From Prorocentrum cordatum (taxonomy: Eukaryota > Sar > Dinophyceae > Prorocentrales > Prorocentraceae), in contig CAUYUJ010006304.1 of the NCBI GenBank assembly GCA_963575745.1, positions 1-54,648 on the forward strand: a DNA stretch of 54,648 nucleotides. Reading direction: 5' to 3'. The notes under the pieces are model-generated. The model made no database searches and had not been told where the DNA came from. It saw nothing but the letters and a program-made list of their open reading frames with translations. A program made the translations under genes and the position numbers. This document shows, in pieces, positions 10,350 through 19,589 of the stretch. Numbering within the stretch: position 1 is the stretch's first letter; each line of letters starts with the position of its first letter.

Positions 10350-11474
10350 GTGAACGCCTGTGCTCGCAGCAGGGTTTGTGCGCATTTTGAGCGATTGCAG
10401 TTGAATTGTGATTCTTGTTGTTGTTTTGCTCCATCTCAACAGGAATGCATATGCTCTCGTTTCTCTGTAGTCTCCTGGACGGATTCAGAAGACAAGTTTG
10501 CCCTTCCATGCATGCAGGCTGTTCGGGCTCCTCTTGCTTCATCTTTAGCCCGTGTAGATTGCATTGTGAATGCTGTGCGTAATTTCGGCATTATGCTTGT
10601 TAATATTCGCAACGGCACGAGCAAAAGGTATTGCCAGCAGCGCGCGTACAGAATCCTGCGGCACACGTCGTCTGATCTTGTTGCACATCTTTTGGATATC
10701 AGGTATTGTTTGTCCATTAAGCACGCTCCTTCTGTCCTCTCTTTTGTGTCCTCTGCTCTTGCTGTTCTCAATTTCCTTCGCTCTGTCCTTATTTTCCAAT
10801 CTCTCGGTTGCTCTTCGTTCCGGTCTCACATTAAGCTTCTCAGATTTCTGGCGCAGTCAGCCCAGTTCGTTAATACGAACAGGGTGTCTTCCGAGGCGAC
10901 TTGCAATGTCGCGTACATGCGGGTGTCTCTCGATTGCAATCTGAGCTACGTGGGAAAAAGCATTCGCGGCATCGAGACCCGCGCTGCCGAGCATTATAAT
11001 AATCTCTTGCGTCGCAATGCTAATGCCCAAATCCCCGCCTACTTTAAAATCCGATCTGTTGGCGTAGGTAAATTTATTCAGGTTCCGCTGCTTTTTCTTT
11101 CTAGTTCTAGTGACTTTGAAATGCGATTCATTGAAAAGCAATGCATATCATTGTACAGGCCTCAACTGAACGTTCCCTTTGTGCGGAAGCATGTTCACAC
11201 TGCATTTGAGCACGCCAGTGATTCCCAGCACGTTGTGAAGCCTTTAGCTACCTCGTCCAAGCCCCACGTTGTCAGGAATGCCAACCCAGGCGCGTTTTTG
11301 CACGGATGTCAAATTCAACATGGCGACACGCGGGCGGAAGAAGAGATCTCCGCAACTTATTGTTTACAAAAGCATAGCCTCTCTGCCTTAGTGTTGAGGC
11401 TAGGCGAGCTTCGTAGGAAGGGTAGTTCTTCCAATAAGGTCCTACAGTGGGTGTGCAATCATAAGCCGGATTGA
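10350..11474 (+). CDS. GIY-YIG endonuclease domain protein of the Penelope-like element
   Basis: The frame is open from 10,308, so the true start is not fixed (the frame opens with GTG, not ATG, at 10,350). The GIY-YIG domain lies at about 10,900-11,175: AYMRVSLDCNLSYVGKS supplies the GIY...YIG core, ETRAAEHYNNL the catalytic Arg and the following His, and FEMRFIEKQCISLYRPQLN the metal-binding Glu and the typical PxLN end. Downstream is a tail of about 95 residues without known motif. The enzyme would nick target DNA to prime reverse transcription. A 141-nt stretch, 10,703-10,843, looks like an intron (CAG/GTATTG donor, long pyrimidine tract, CTTCTCAG acceptor). Removing it keeps the frame and deletes a low-complexity Ser/Leu segment. 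The stop at 11,472 separates it from the RT frame, which continues in the same phase. Confidence 0.75.
   Translation: MNACARSRVCAHFERLQLNCDSCCCFAPSQQECICSRFSVVSWTDSEDKFALPCMQAVRAPLASSLARVDCIVNAVRNFGIMLVNIRNGTSKRYCQQRAYRILRHTSSDLVAHLLDIRYCLSIKHAPSVLSFVSSALAVLNFLRSVLIFQSLGCSSFRSHIKLLRFLAQSAQFVNTNRVSSEATCNVAYMRVSLDCNLSYVGKSIRGIETRAAEHYNNLLRRNANAQIPAYFKIRSVGVGKFIQVPLLFLSSSSDFEMRFIEKQCISLYRPQLNVPFVRKHVHTAFEHASDSQHVVKPLATSSKPHVVRNANPGAFLHGCQIQHGDTRAEEEISATYCLQKHSLSALVLRLGELRRKGSSSNKVLQWVCNHKPD
10703..10843 (+). other. Candidate intron inside the nuclease ORF
   Basis: Donor CAG/GTATTG, acceptor CTTCTCAG/ATTT, pyrimidine-rich 3' half, length 141 nt (a multiple of three), phase 2. Joined frame reads LLDI-R-FLAQSAQFV. 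Intron retention is known for some Penelope-like elements; here it rests on consensus sites only. Confidence 0.4.
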
Positions 11475-11528
11475 ATCCCTCGTCTTCTTGATCGCCTCCC
11501 TCGGCTCCTTTGCGGTAATAGTTTAAGT

Positions 11529-12542
11529 ATGGCTAGACATCGTTGTTTTCAAGTACTTGATAAGAAATTTTTACGCAACCACGTGTCAGTGCAAATTCGT
11601 GTTCCTACGATCCCGCTCCTTCCTCTCCGTTCTCTTCTGCTGTCGGAGATTCGCCAACAGATGACTGCCCAGTTAGCGGCCGGGACTTCTCTGACACTCC
11701 AGATGAAGCGGTGTTCTGCCCCCAGCCCTAAACTGATGTTGGTGAATTCCAAGCATTGGGGTCGCAAGTTGGACCGGTACGAATTTCCGTGCACGTGTGG
11801 TGTGTTGCAAGGCATGTTGCGTGTGGGTGTGTCTTCTAATGGTCATGTTTGTTGTCTTGCTTCTGAGTCTTCTCTGGCCGGTTGCATTCCCAGGAGCTTC
11901 CACTATGAAGGGTCATGCGTGTGGTCTCATCACGCTTTAACCCAGCAGTTGGAAAGTATTGCGCAACATGTTGTTTCTTCTTGTAATCGCGTGTGCCCCT
12001 TTGTTTGCCTTGATCTCAGTGACTTGCATGATCTCACAGCCAGGGAATTTCAACGTCATAATCAATTCCGTCATTTTGGTGTGGCCCAGAGCGATGTACA
12101 ATGGTGGCGTCGTGCATTGTTCGACATCGCTGTGGTGGCACCAGTTGACAAGCACAAAAGTACGGTTGCTATCATGTGTCCCCAGAGTTGGCAGAGCCGC
12201 ACTCGCGAGTGTTTTCGTCGTGATTCGTGGCGTGATCAAAAAATCCCTCGGCGGCCCGTGATTCACGAGGCGTTTGAGGAGCTCCAGGCGCATTGTAGTT
12301 ATACCGGTATTCCGGTGAGGTCTGTGCAGAGTCACATGTTCGGAGGTGCTGATTGCTGGCCAAAGATATCTAATCTTGCTGTGAAGAGTCGGCCTCTGGG
12401 TTCTTATTCGAAGCACTGTTTGAGAGGTCTCCTCTCTCTGTTGTCGCGCCATCAATTTCATGCTCTTGTCCACCCGTCCTGCTTCCATCTCTGTTTCTTC
12501 TTCTGCTTCTGTTCTCTCTCGCTTTCATTCTTTCAATCTTGA
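11529..12542 (+). pseudogene. Reverse transcriptase, N-terminal part (Penelope-like)
   Basis: The same frame is open from 11,475. It includes a Cys-containing region (EFPCTCGVLQG, NGHVCCLAS), then VVAPVDKHKSTVAIMC, matching the DKG/DKH-type motif 1 of Penelope-like RTs, and WPKISNLAVKSRPLGSYSKH, matching motif 2 (PKI...RPxxS). After SKH the frame turns into low-complexity Cys/Phe/Ser sequence and stops at 12,540. The catalytic part continues in the +1 frame from about 12,460. The 82-nt overlap of the two frames is where an indel, a small intron or a frameshift must lie. Confidence 0.65.
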
Positions 12543-13653
12543 TTGCCAGGTGTGGAAAGACCGAGGCTTCGAGCCTACGATGGTGTCGTTCAAACGAGAT
12601 ATCGAGAATTTCTTTAACAATGTTCCGCGCGCCTTGATTTCGAAAGCATTGGATTGGCTCGTTGCTGAGTGGTACGATAAGCATGGTACCCGGCGTCGAT
12701 ACATCAACATTCCTCGGTGTAGGAAGCCGGCCAATCGTTATTGCGAGAGTCCCACGTGTTTCTCTAGGAGTTTCCGGGCTCATTTCCGTAATCTTGCTTG
12801 TGGTGATCGGGCGTTTCCTTCCCCTCATAATTGTCGCGTCGTGTCGTCTAATTCGTTTATCCTTCACGGTGATGAATTTAAGCGAATTGTGCAGATGGAC
12901 TTGTCCTATGGTTTTCTTCATTTTGGCCATGATCTGTTCGCGCCAAGGGAAGGCATGACACAGGGTAGTAATTTGTCACCTGGTGTTTGTAACGCCGCGT
13001 GCTGTTACCTGGAACGGAAACAATGCCTCGTCCCTGCGATCGTGGGCCCCCCCCATGTCCAGCACGTCAACAGCGCTATTTGCCGTTGGACAGATGACAT
13101 TTTCGGCGTTTTATGGTTTTGGACAAAACACGGCAATGATGAGGAGGGAATGAGAGCTGTTAAGTCAGCTACCAGAGAGTTCATTAAAGAATTCTCATCT
13201 GCGCACACTGGAGCCGTGCATTCTCGCATCACGCGCAAAATCAATCATGCATGTTTGAACTTGAAGATTGAAGACCCTGCAGTGTTCGTTGGTTTTGATG
13301 TCATTTTGGGTTCATGTGTCCAGCTACGACCTCATATCCGTAATGTTGATATTCTCTCTTCTCCGGCCCCTCTCTCGCTCCCTTTCCCTCGCTATCAGGC
13401 TTGGCATGCGAATCGTAGCCTCCAGGAGAAAATTGGCAGTGTTATAGGCTTGATCACTCAATGTGTGGATCGGTGTCTTGTTGTCGACCCTGAAGGTTCG
13501 ATTGCGTCTTTGTTTCTCGAACTGCGGTGCCTTGAGTACCCGTGGAAGGCCCTCGAAGATGCTGCGTCCAGATTGTTGTTGAAGCATCCTTATCTCTCGT
13601 GTGTGTCTCGTGCTCTTCTTCGTGCCAAAGCGAAATGGGCCACCAATGCTTAA
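12460..13653 (+). CDS. Reverse transcriptase catalytic part (Penelope-like)
   Basis: Contains motif A as FKRDIENFFNNV (Asp codon 12,598-12,600), motif B as MTQGSNLSPGVCNA (12,958-12,999), motif C as CRWTDDIFG (Asp pair 13,093-13,098) and a later DPAVFVGFDV. The catalytic aspartates are all present. Motif C has Trp-Thr before the Asp pair instead of the usual Tyr/Phe-x. The start is not an initiation site: the frame is entered from the upstream RT frame within 12,460-12,540. The C-terminal 110 residues form a thumb-like helical segment ending ...AKWATNA, stop at 13,651. Stop and UTR are followed by 228 bp to the right terminal repeat. Confidence 0.75.
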   Translation: MLLSTRPASISVSSSASVLSRFHSFNLDCQVWKDRGFEPTMVSFKRDIENFFNNVPRALISKALDWLVAEWYDKHGTRRRYINIPRCRKPANRYCESPTCFSRSFRAHFRNLACGDRAFPSPHNCRVVSSNSFILHGDEFKRIVQMDLSYGFLHFGHDLFAPREGMTQGSNLSPGVCNAACCYLERKQCLVPAIVGPPHVQHVNSAICRWTDDIFGVLWFWTKHGNDEEGMRAVKSATREFIKEFSSAHTGAVHSRITRKINHACLNLKIEDPAVFVGFDVILGSCVQLRPHIRNVDILSSPAPLSLPFPRYQAWHANRSLQEKIGSVIGLITQCVDRCLVVDPEGSIASLFLELRCLEYPWKALEDAASRLLLKHPYLSCVSRALLRAKAKWATNA

Positions 13654-13881
13654 CCCTTGCGTTGCTGCCCCCCCTCTTCTTTCTCCCCCTTGCACGGCCC
13701 ATTGATATTTGCAGTCACACATTTGTGCTGGCGTGGTGCGAGTGATTCCGGCACCCCGGGTGTTTCTCGTCTGTGCTGGGAGAGCGCAGGCACGCATGCT
13801 CTGTTGTGCATGTTGATATATCGCGAAAGTAATCTGGGCCGAATTTGCGTGCATGTGTAATTCCTTTGTGCACACACCATC

Positions 13882-13995
13882 CATTGTCTGTCTTGTTCTC
13901 TCCTTGTCTCCCTGCTTCTCTCGCTCTCTGCTGTCTCCATGGCCGTTGTGTGCTCAGACTACAGCCCAGTGAAGTAATCAAAAAATCGCCAGAGT
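13882..13995 (+). repeat. Right 114-bp terminal direct repeat of the Penelope-like element
   Basis: Same length and orientation as the left copy, about 109 of 114 bases identical. Ends ...AAAAAATCGCCAGAGT, followed by host sequence within 11 bp. Confidence 0.92.
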
Positions 13996-15293
13996 CAGGT
14001 CACTGGGTCCACAATTTTGCGGTTGCCACCTGTGTTATCGCACGTTGATCGCCAGAGCACTATTGTCATGGGCAGCTCGGACGTCTCCAGCGAGAACGTG
14101 TCTTGCAAGGACGGTGACGGCTCTAGCCGATCCCCACATAGGAGAGGCACGTCATTTATAGTTATATCCCGAGAAAGGACCCTACCGTTGATGCCTTTCT
14201 TGCCTTTGGCGGTGATCAAGTCTCGTAGCAGCTGCTCTCGCTCGCCCTGCGTTCGCACCGTGACGCGTTTCTCACACCTCGCGCAGGCTGTTTCGTAGTC
14301 ATGGTGCCCCCGTAACAACCACGTCATGTCTGGGCCGAGATGGTCGTAGGATTGGTGCAGTTCGCCCAGCGACGTCTCGCAGAACTGGCATGGATTGTAA
14401 GCTGACGCCCAACTGGACAATCCAAGTGATTTGCTATGTTCTGCCCAGTCGCCTTTCACCCAGATCAGGGCGGCGCGGTACGACAGGGGGCCAGACGGCA
14501 TGCAGTCTGACCACACCGTCCCGTCGCACTGCACCGCAGGGCGGCAGCCGTCGGACATGGCAGCCACCTGCCAAGCGGTAGCCTCTAGATGTGGGTAGAT
14601 TGTGCATCAGCCTTTGCAGCCGCACATGCAGCTGTCGGAGCTTCTCGTGACCGACACGAGGTGTCGTGTACTCGTTAATAAATTAATAAGCCATATACCG
14701 AGAGTACTATCGGTTCGCCCTGGCGCAGCACTGATGTAATTCACACCGTCCAGGTAGACCGCGACAGGTACGGGCTGGCGTTCACCTTTTGCCAAGGCGT
14801 CCAGCACAAAGGGGTGGCGTTGGTAGCGCGGTAAATCGAGAACACATTCCTGTCTGGAATCTGGACTCGATGTCAGCATGTCCACGGTGTCCGTGCATGA
14901 TGTTATCTCTTCCTCGATTGCCTGGAACGCGCACCTCATCGGAGTGCTCCGCACAGTGCGTCTGAAACTACGGTTGAGGTTCACAGGAGTGGCGATGTAT
15001 ATCATACCAGATGGTTCAGGTAACATCTGCGATAACAGCTGCTGGTACTTTCCTGATTGTTTGCCAGGGGGCATCGTATACTGCGCGAAGTTCGCGCCTG
15101 GCACCCCAGCCGTGTCGGCGTAGTGGCAGAGGTTGCAAAACTCCATCGCCGTGATTTTGCACGATGCGTACAATTGCAAGGCCAGCTTTAATAACGACTC
15201 GCCCGCTATGCGGGATTCAGCGCTAGTGGGCGTCCATCGTCTATGACAGGAGTGTATAGTGCGTGAAGTTATGCGCCTTTTCTTGGGCGCCAT

Positions 15294-15869
15294 GTTCGAC
15301 TGTCCGACGCCCGAGTTCTTGAGAGAAAAAAAAAAAAGCTACATCGATCATGATAAATAACGATGCGTTTGACATATGATAGTGCGTGTTGATATGGTCG
15401 TGCAGTGCGTGCGATTGTGTCTTGGCGTGATTAATGAGTGCACAGACGCATGAGTGGAAGGGTATCGACAGGGATCGACGCTATAAGATGACTACGATGC
15501 CGATTATGCTGGTAACGACGATGGTGGTGATGCTGATGATGATGCTAGTGACCACGTGTCACAGGTGGTAGGTGTTGTAAGGAGCTGGGGCCCACCCTTA
15601 GCTCCCCGCTGTGCATTCCCCAAACAGGCCTTGCACTGAACGTGCACGAGAAACGAGGCCGACGATGGCATTGCAGAATCGCAATTATCAACGCACCCCG
15701 CGGTGCCCACTTTGGCTAGGGGTCCACGTCTCGCGCCTCCCCCTGATGAGTGCACATTTTGAACGCAGTGGGAAAAGTGCAACCTGCTGCGCGACTGGGA
15801 CACGCGCTCGCCACTACACCGCGAAGCATCGCGGTCGCAGTCTGCATGGTGAGCCACCCGCAAAATTAC
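15294..15869. other. Upstream intergenic sequence; nothing coding seen
   Basis: 5' flank of the split minus-strand gene that starts at 15,293. It contains a short A12 run at 15,327-15,338 and a TGATGATGATGC stretch near 15,534. No protein-like frame. Confidence 0.5.
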
Positions 15870-16048
15870 ACTCCAGATTTCGTAATAAAAGTGAGGGGGT
15901 CTGGACCCTCCAAGACAAGCCATTTCAGACACCCCCCGCGGGGGAACCCTCCAAAACATCGTCCCCCGACCCCCCAGGCCCTCCAAGATAGCCTGGAAGA
16001 GACCCCCCCGAAATCGGACCCCCCTCACTTTATTGCGAAATCTGGGGT
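15870..16048. mobile_element. 179-bp inverted-repeat element (MITE-like), copy 1
   Basis: Ends read ACTCCAGATTTCGTAATAAA and, inverted, ACCCCAGATTTCGCAATAAA. The interior is G/C-rich with runs of G or C. The same element, inverted, is at 23,309-23,489 (181 bp). No clear target-site duplication. Confidence 0.85.
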
Positions 16049-16320
16049 ACCCGTGGGCAGGCAAGGCAGACGGCGAGTGACCAGAGTGCGAGGACGTCCA
16101 AACTCGCTCAGCGCGTGCCCTGGCTCGAACGATCGAGCCACTCTCCCAGCACGCGCCTTGAAGTGCTCGCTAAACTGCCTTCCACGCCAGCTCGCAAATC
16201 AACGAAGTTCTTAAATAGCAGCTGTGTCAAGCAGCCCCACTTGTCGCAACTGCCTGCTGACCTGTCACATTCGCTGCGAATGCGCACGACAAACCACGCG
16301 TGCCCAATAACCTAGCATCC

Positions 16321-16536
16321 GCTACCCAAACTCACCTGATTTCACTGTTTTCCGATGTCGTCGGAGAGTCACCGGAGAGTCACCGGTGAGTCACCGGTCA
16401 CCGCGATGTCACCGGTGAGATGACGCGTGGTGTGTCACCGCTACAATCCCTGTAAAAACACAATGAAAACGTAGGTGTCATCGATAGGTCACCGGTGCGG
16501 TGACCCGGTGCGGTGACTCAGGTGATCTTGGGTAGC
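16321..16536. mobile_element. 216-bp inverted-repeat element built of GTCACCGG units
   Basis: Terminal inverted repeats GCTACCCAAACTCACCTGA and GCTACCCAAGATCACCTGA (17 of 19 match). The interior holds several GTCACCGG / CCGGTGAC units in both orientations (16,367-16,418 and 16,481-16,516) around a non-repetitive A-rich centre. It is related in motif to the GTCACCGAT palindromes elsewhere in the window. Confidence 0.75.
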
Positions 16537-16710
16537 AGCAGGAAAACGTAAGGTTTCGCCCCTATTTGTTGTTTTTTCTATGTGTTATTGCATTTTCATG
16601 TTTGTTGGTAGGCAGGCAGGCACATTCTGCCGAACAAAAACTGCTGCATGGGCGTGTGCTGGCGCCCTCGGGGGGTACGGGTCGCGATGCTGGCGTGCCG
16701 CCTAACACGA

Positions 16711-19064
16711 CTACTGACCGTCAGCTGCTGACTGGGCCTTCAGGCGCTGCATCTTGATTTTGTGCGCATCGTAGGCGGCCGTGCACTCCTGCTCGATCTC
16801 GTCCAACGTAGTGTTCAGCTCATTGAGCTTGGTCAAGGCCGTCACGTAGGCGCCGTCGCCGATGTCCCTCCGCAACTTCGGGAGCGTCTCGATCAGCGCC
16901 CTGTTCATGTCCACCGTCTTCTGCGCCTGGATCGAGTGGTACAAGGACACGAGGCGCTGCGCTCCCTCATCGGTCTTGGCCCACGACCACAGGGGATCGT
17001 TCTCGAAGCCCGTCACCACCGTGAGCGCGTGCGAAATGATCTGGTTGTACCTCGCAATGCCCTTCTTGACATCTGAAGTCAAGCTCTTGATGAAGTCGCC
17101 ACTGTGCCCTGAAGCACCCTTGCCGCCAGCCTTGCCGCCAGCCTTGCCGCCGCCAGACTTCGACTTCTTGGCTGGGTGATCCGCCGCCGCCGCTGGCGCA
17201 CCTGCCGCCGCGGTGCCGTTCTCCGTGGTCTTCGTCTTCTTCCGCTTCTTGCAGTTGCCCTCGCTCTGGTCAGCACCGTCAGCGGCGGCGGCGTGCTGTG
17301 GAGGTACTGCTGGTGGCTGTGGAGGTACGGCTGCTGGCTGTTGTGGTACGGCTGCTGGCTGTGGAGGTACATCTGCTGGCTGTGGAGGTACATCTGCTGG
17401 CTGTGGAGGTACAGCTGCTGGCTGCGGAGGTGCATCTGCTGGATGCGGAAGCGCCGCAGCAGGCGTCACGCCGTTCAGGCTGGGCGCTGCGGGGCCGCCG
17501 TTCATCTCCTGCGGGAGGTCTGCGCCACTCTCCTTCTCCTCCCCTCCTCCTTCTCCTCTTCCTCCTCCTCCTCGTCCCACCCCGTCCCTCCTCATTATCC
17601 TCTCATGTTCCCCCGCTTCCTCCTCCTCATCAGATCCGTTTCCTTCTCCCCCCCCTCTTCCTCATCCTTCTCTCCCCCCTCATCGCCACCCCCATCCCCC
17701 CCTCATTGCCCGCCCCCATCTCCTCCACCTATTCTTCCTCCTCATCGTATTAATCCTCTTCATCCTCCTCCCCCGTCTCACTCATCTCCTCGCCATCTTC
17801 TCCCCCCCTGATATTCCTCATCCTCCTCCTTCCTCCCCCCGAGTCGATCATTGCGAATCGCCTCTGCCCACTGCGCCACCTGGGGCAACAAACCTACCGA
17901 CATGGACGCGATGCGAGTCGCCAGCGCGCGTCGGTCGAGTCGCGCACGACGCTCGACCGACGCGCGCCACGACTCGCATCGAGACTTGGAAGTCGGCTGC
18001 TTGTTGTAGACCGCACACCTCCTGCTCGCGCTTCTTCGCGGCCCCCTCGCTCTCGACAGCGTCGCTGGACCACTGCTCGAAGATGCTCCACGCCTCGTTG
18101 AACGCCACGTTGATGCCCTCCGTCACGTAGAGCAGCCGCAGGCTCTGCGTGACCACGTCGTAGACGATCCACGGCGGCCCCAGCATCATGGCCCTGAGGA
18201 ACAGCCTGCATGCCTGAGGAGAGGTGATCCCCCTCCTCCTCCTTATACCCATCCTCCTCCTCCCCATCCTCTCTCCATTTCCTCATACTCCTTCTCCCCC
18301 TCCTCGCCCTCTCTCCTCCCTCGCTCCCTCCCTCCCCCATCCCTCTCCTCCTCCTCCTCCTCCTCCTCCTCCTCCTCCTCCTCATCATCCGCCTCCGCCT
18401 CCTCATCCTCCTCCTCATCCTGCTTCGCATCCCTCATCGCTCCTGCTTTGAGGGCATTGATCCCCAATGCCTGCATCCAGCCGAGCTTGCCGCCGCCCTC
18501 CTTGTGGGCCACCCTGCCCAGCGGCATGTACTGCCCTTTGCGGTACTTCGTGCTGGAGATCGTCGTCACCTTGCGCTTCGTGCTCACGTAGTTCGTGAAC
18601 ACCTTCTGCGCCAACTCCGCCCTGAAGGCCGACTGGTCGCTCTGGCTGCCCGAGAGCTTCTTGTAGGCGTCATCGAGCTGCTTGTCCTTGGCCTTCGCGC
18701 GGTCGAACCGGCTGGCGATGGGGTTCCCCGCCCCCCGCGGGCCAGGAACTTGAAGTCGCTGCCCTCGAGCTCGCGCATCATGGCCAACTCCGACAGCTGG
18801 TCCTCGCTGAAGCCTGTCGTGTCGATCTGGTCGAGCTCGGACTCCCTGGCCGCAACCTGCGGCGCGCTCTGCGAGTTGGGACCTGGCATCTCGAAGACCG
18901 AGTCCAGCGAGGACTCGAGGTGCGTCGACATCATCATCCTGGCGTCGGTGCCGCGGAGCTTCTGTATCTCGTTGACGTCCTGGCTCTTGAAGGCGTCGAG
19001 CAGCAGCTGAATGATGGCGAGCTCGTCGATCGAGTCGCTCGATCGCAGGCAGTCCTCGGCGGGT
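16711..19064 (-). CDS. Unknown protein, three or more exons, Pro-rich repeat
   Basis: Minus-strand exons: 19,064-18,420, 18,213-18,019 and 17,508-16,711 (stop). The first follows an acceptor TTTTTCAG. Intron 1 (18,419-18,214) has a GA-AG border (AAGCAG/GATGAG ... CTCCTCAG/GCATGC), phase 0. Intron 2 (18,018-17,509) has GAG/GTGTGC ... CCCGCAG/GAG, phase 0. Exon 1 encodes ELAIIQLLLDAFKSQDVNE and RFDRAKAKDKQLDDAYKKL, but a shift of frame is needed at a C/G run near 18,728-18,740. Exon 2 encodes MLGPPWIVYDVVTQSLRLLY. Exon 3 begins EMNGGPAAPSLNG and then has about nine repeats of VPPQPA type, a basic KKRKKTK cluster (likely nuclear) and helical sequence to the end. I do not recognise the family. 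The 5' end is unsettled; the ORF at 20,844-19,684 may be its first exon. Both introns are purine-rich on the coding strand. Confidence 0.5.
17295..17450. repeat. In-frame 18/21-nt repeats encoding VPPQPA units
   Basis: Plus-strand units such as TGGAGGTACATCTGCTGGCTG recur about seven to nine times; on the coding strand they specify PPQPADV / PPQPAAV. The array keeps the reading frame. Confidence 0.85.
17525..17835. repeat. CTC/TCC-rich intronic tract
   Basis: Fills most of intron 2 of the preceding gene (18,018-17,509). Plus strand is almost entirely C and T with CTCAT-type interruptions. A similar tract at 18,225-18,420 fills intron 1, including a (CCT)n core at 18,344-18,382. Confidence 0.8.
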
Positions 19065-19170
19065 CTGAAAAACGATTTTCAGACAAAGTAGCCGACTGAC
19101 ATAGATTAGCTGACAAAGGGAATTGTGGGGCTCATCGGAGCTGGTCACGCCAAGCTCCCCCCACGCACCG

Positions 19171-19275
19171 ACGTCACCGCCGCGTCACCGCGATGTCACC
19201 GATGTCACCGATATCGGTGACATCGGTGACGTTGCGGTGACGCAGCGGTGACATCGCGGTGATATAGCGGTGACG
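19171..19275. repeat. GTCACCG palindromic cluster, copy 4
   Basis: The core 19,195-19,230 is the same perfect 36-bp palindrome as at 5,053. It is flanked on the left by GTCACCGCCGCGTCACCGCG and on the right by several CGGTGAC units, making an imperfect hairpin of about 100 bp. Confidence 0.9.
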
Positions 19276-19556
19276 CGCGCAAAATGCGCTGTGCATGACT
19301 GAATGAGAATATGAGGCGAGGGGGGTGGTGGTGGTATTCTTGTGATTTGCGTTGCATGGGGAATGGGTTAAGGAGAGTAGTACACACATATTCAATACCG
19401 ATCCTCGAATGCAGTGACCCTGCTCTCCACGCGCGCGACGCGCTGCCTGGCGGTCTTGGGCGGCGTCTGCACCACGGCCTGAGAGGATAGTGGATAGCAA
19501 GAGACAGGGGGATGGTCGAGGAAGAGGGTGACGACGTGCATCCACGACTAAGGTTG

Positions 19557-19589
<33 letters not shown>

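Larger units (their letters stand above)
9170..14006 (+). mobile_element. Penelope-like retroelement with upstream GIY-YIG domain
   Basis: A 4.8-kb plus-strand block flanked by 114-bp direct repeats (9,170-9,283 and 13,882-13,995, about 96% identical) contains ORF1, a GIY-YIG endonuclease frame and a reverse transcriptase in that order. Reverse transcriptase plus GIY-YIG is the hallmark of Penelope-like elements. In most the nuclease is C-terminal; an upstream nuclease is described for the Naiad/Chlamys-type group. Partial-tandem terminal repeats (pseudo-LTRs) are also typical of the class. The element sits antisense inside another gene, whose frame rejoins when 9,170-14,006 is removed. No clear target-site duplication is visible; the 11 bp 13,996-14,006 may be element or filler. 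The copy is damaged: an in-frame TAA in ORF1, a stop between the nuclease and RT frames, and a frame change within the RT. Confidence 0.8.
7679..15293 (-). pseudogene. Multi-exon gene of unknown function, split by a Penelope-like element and a TGA
   Basis: Coding blocks on the minus strand: 15,293-14,007, then (after removing the retroelement 14,006-9,170) 9,169-8,890, 8,686 to about 8,425, and about 7,908-7,679 (stop). Removing the element rejoins the frame exactly (codon GAC at 14,009-14,007 to AAC at 9,169). Recognisable segments: MAPKKRRITSRTIHSC start; AVYLDGVNYISAAPGRTDST; SSDSCMCGCKG then TGA then CTIYPH; WVKGDWAEHSKSLGLSSWAS; NPCQFCE; HCLYYGPIMRWVSASLWRLL; LTLKMLG; EVGYMLPFALDMLG; LTPKHHQTSHLV; MYNCFIDETLNSALRSV. 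I recall similar proteins as a repeated family in dinoflagellates, without known function. The TGA at 14,607-14,609 stands where the family has Trp (CxGWC). Both the TGA and the insertion argue for a dead copy. The order of Asp, Cys and His motifs could suit a transposase-like enzyme, but I cannot show it. Confidence 0.6.
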
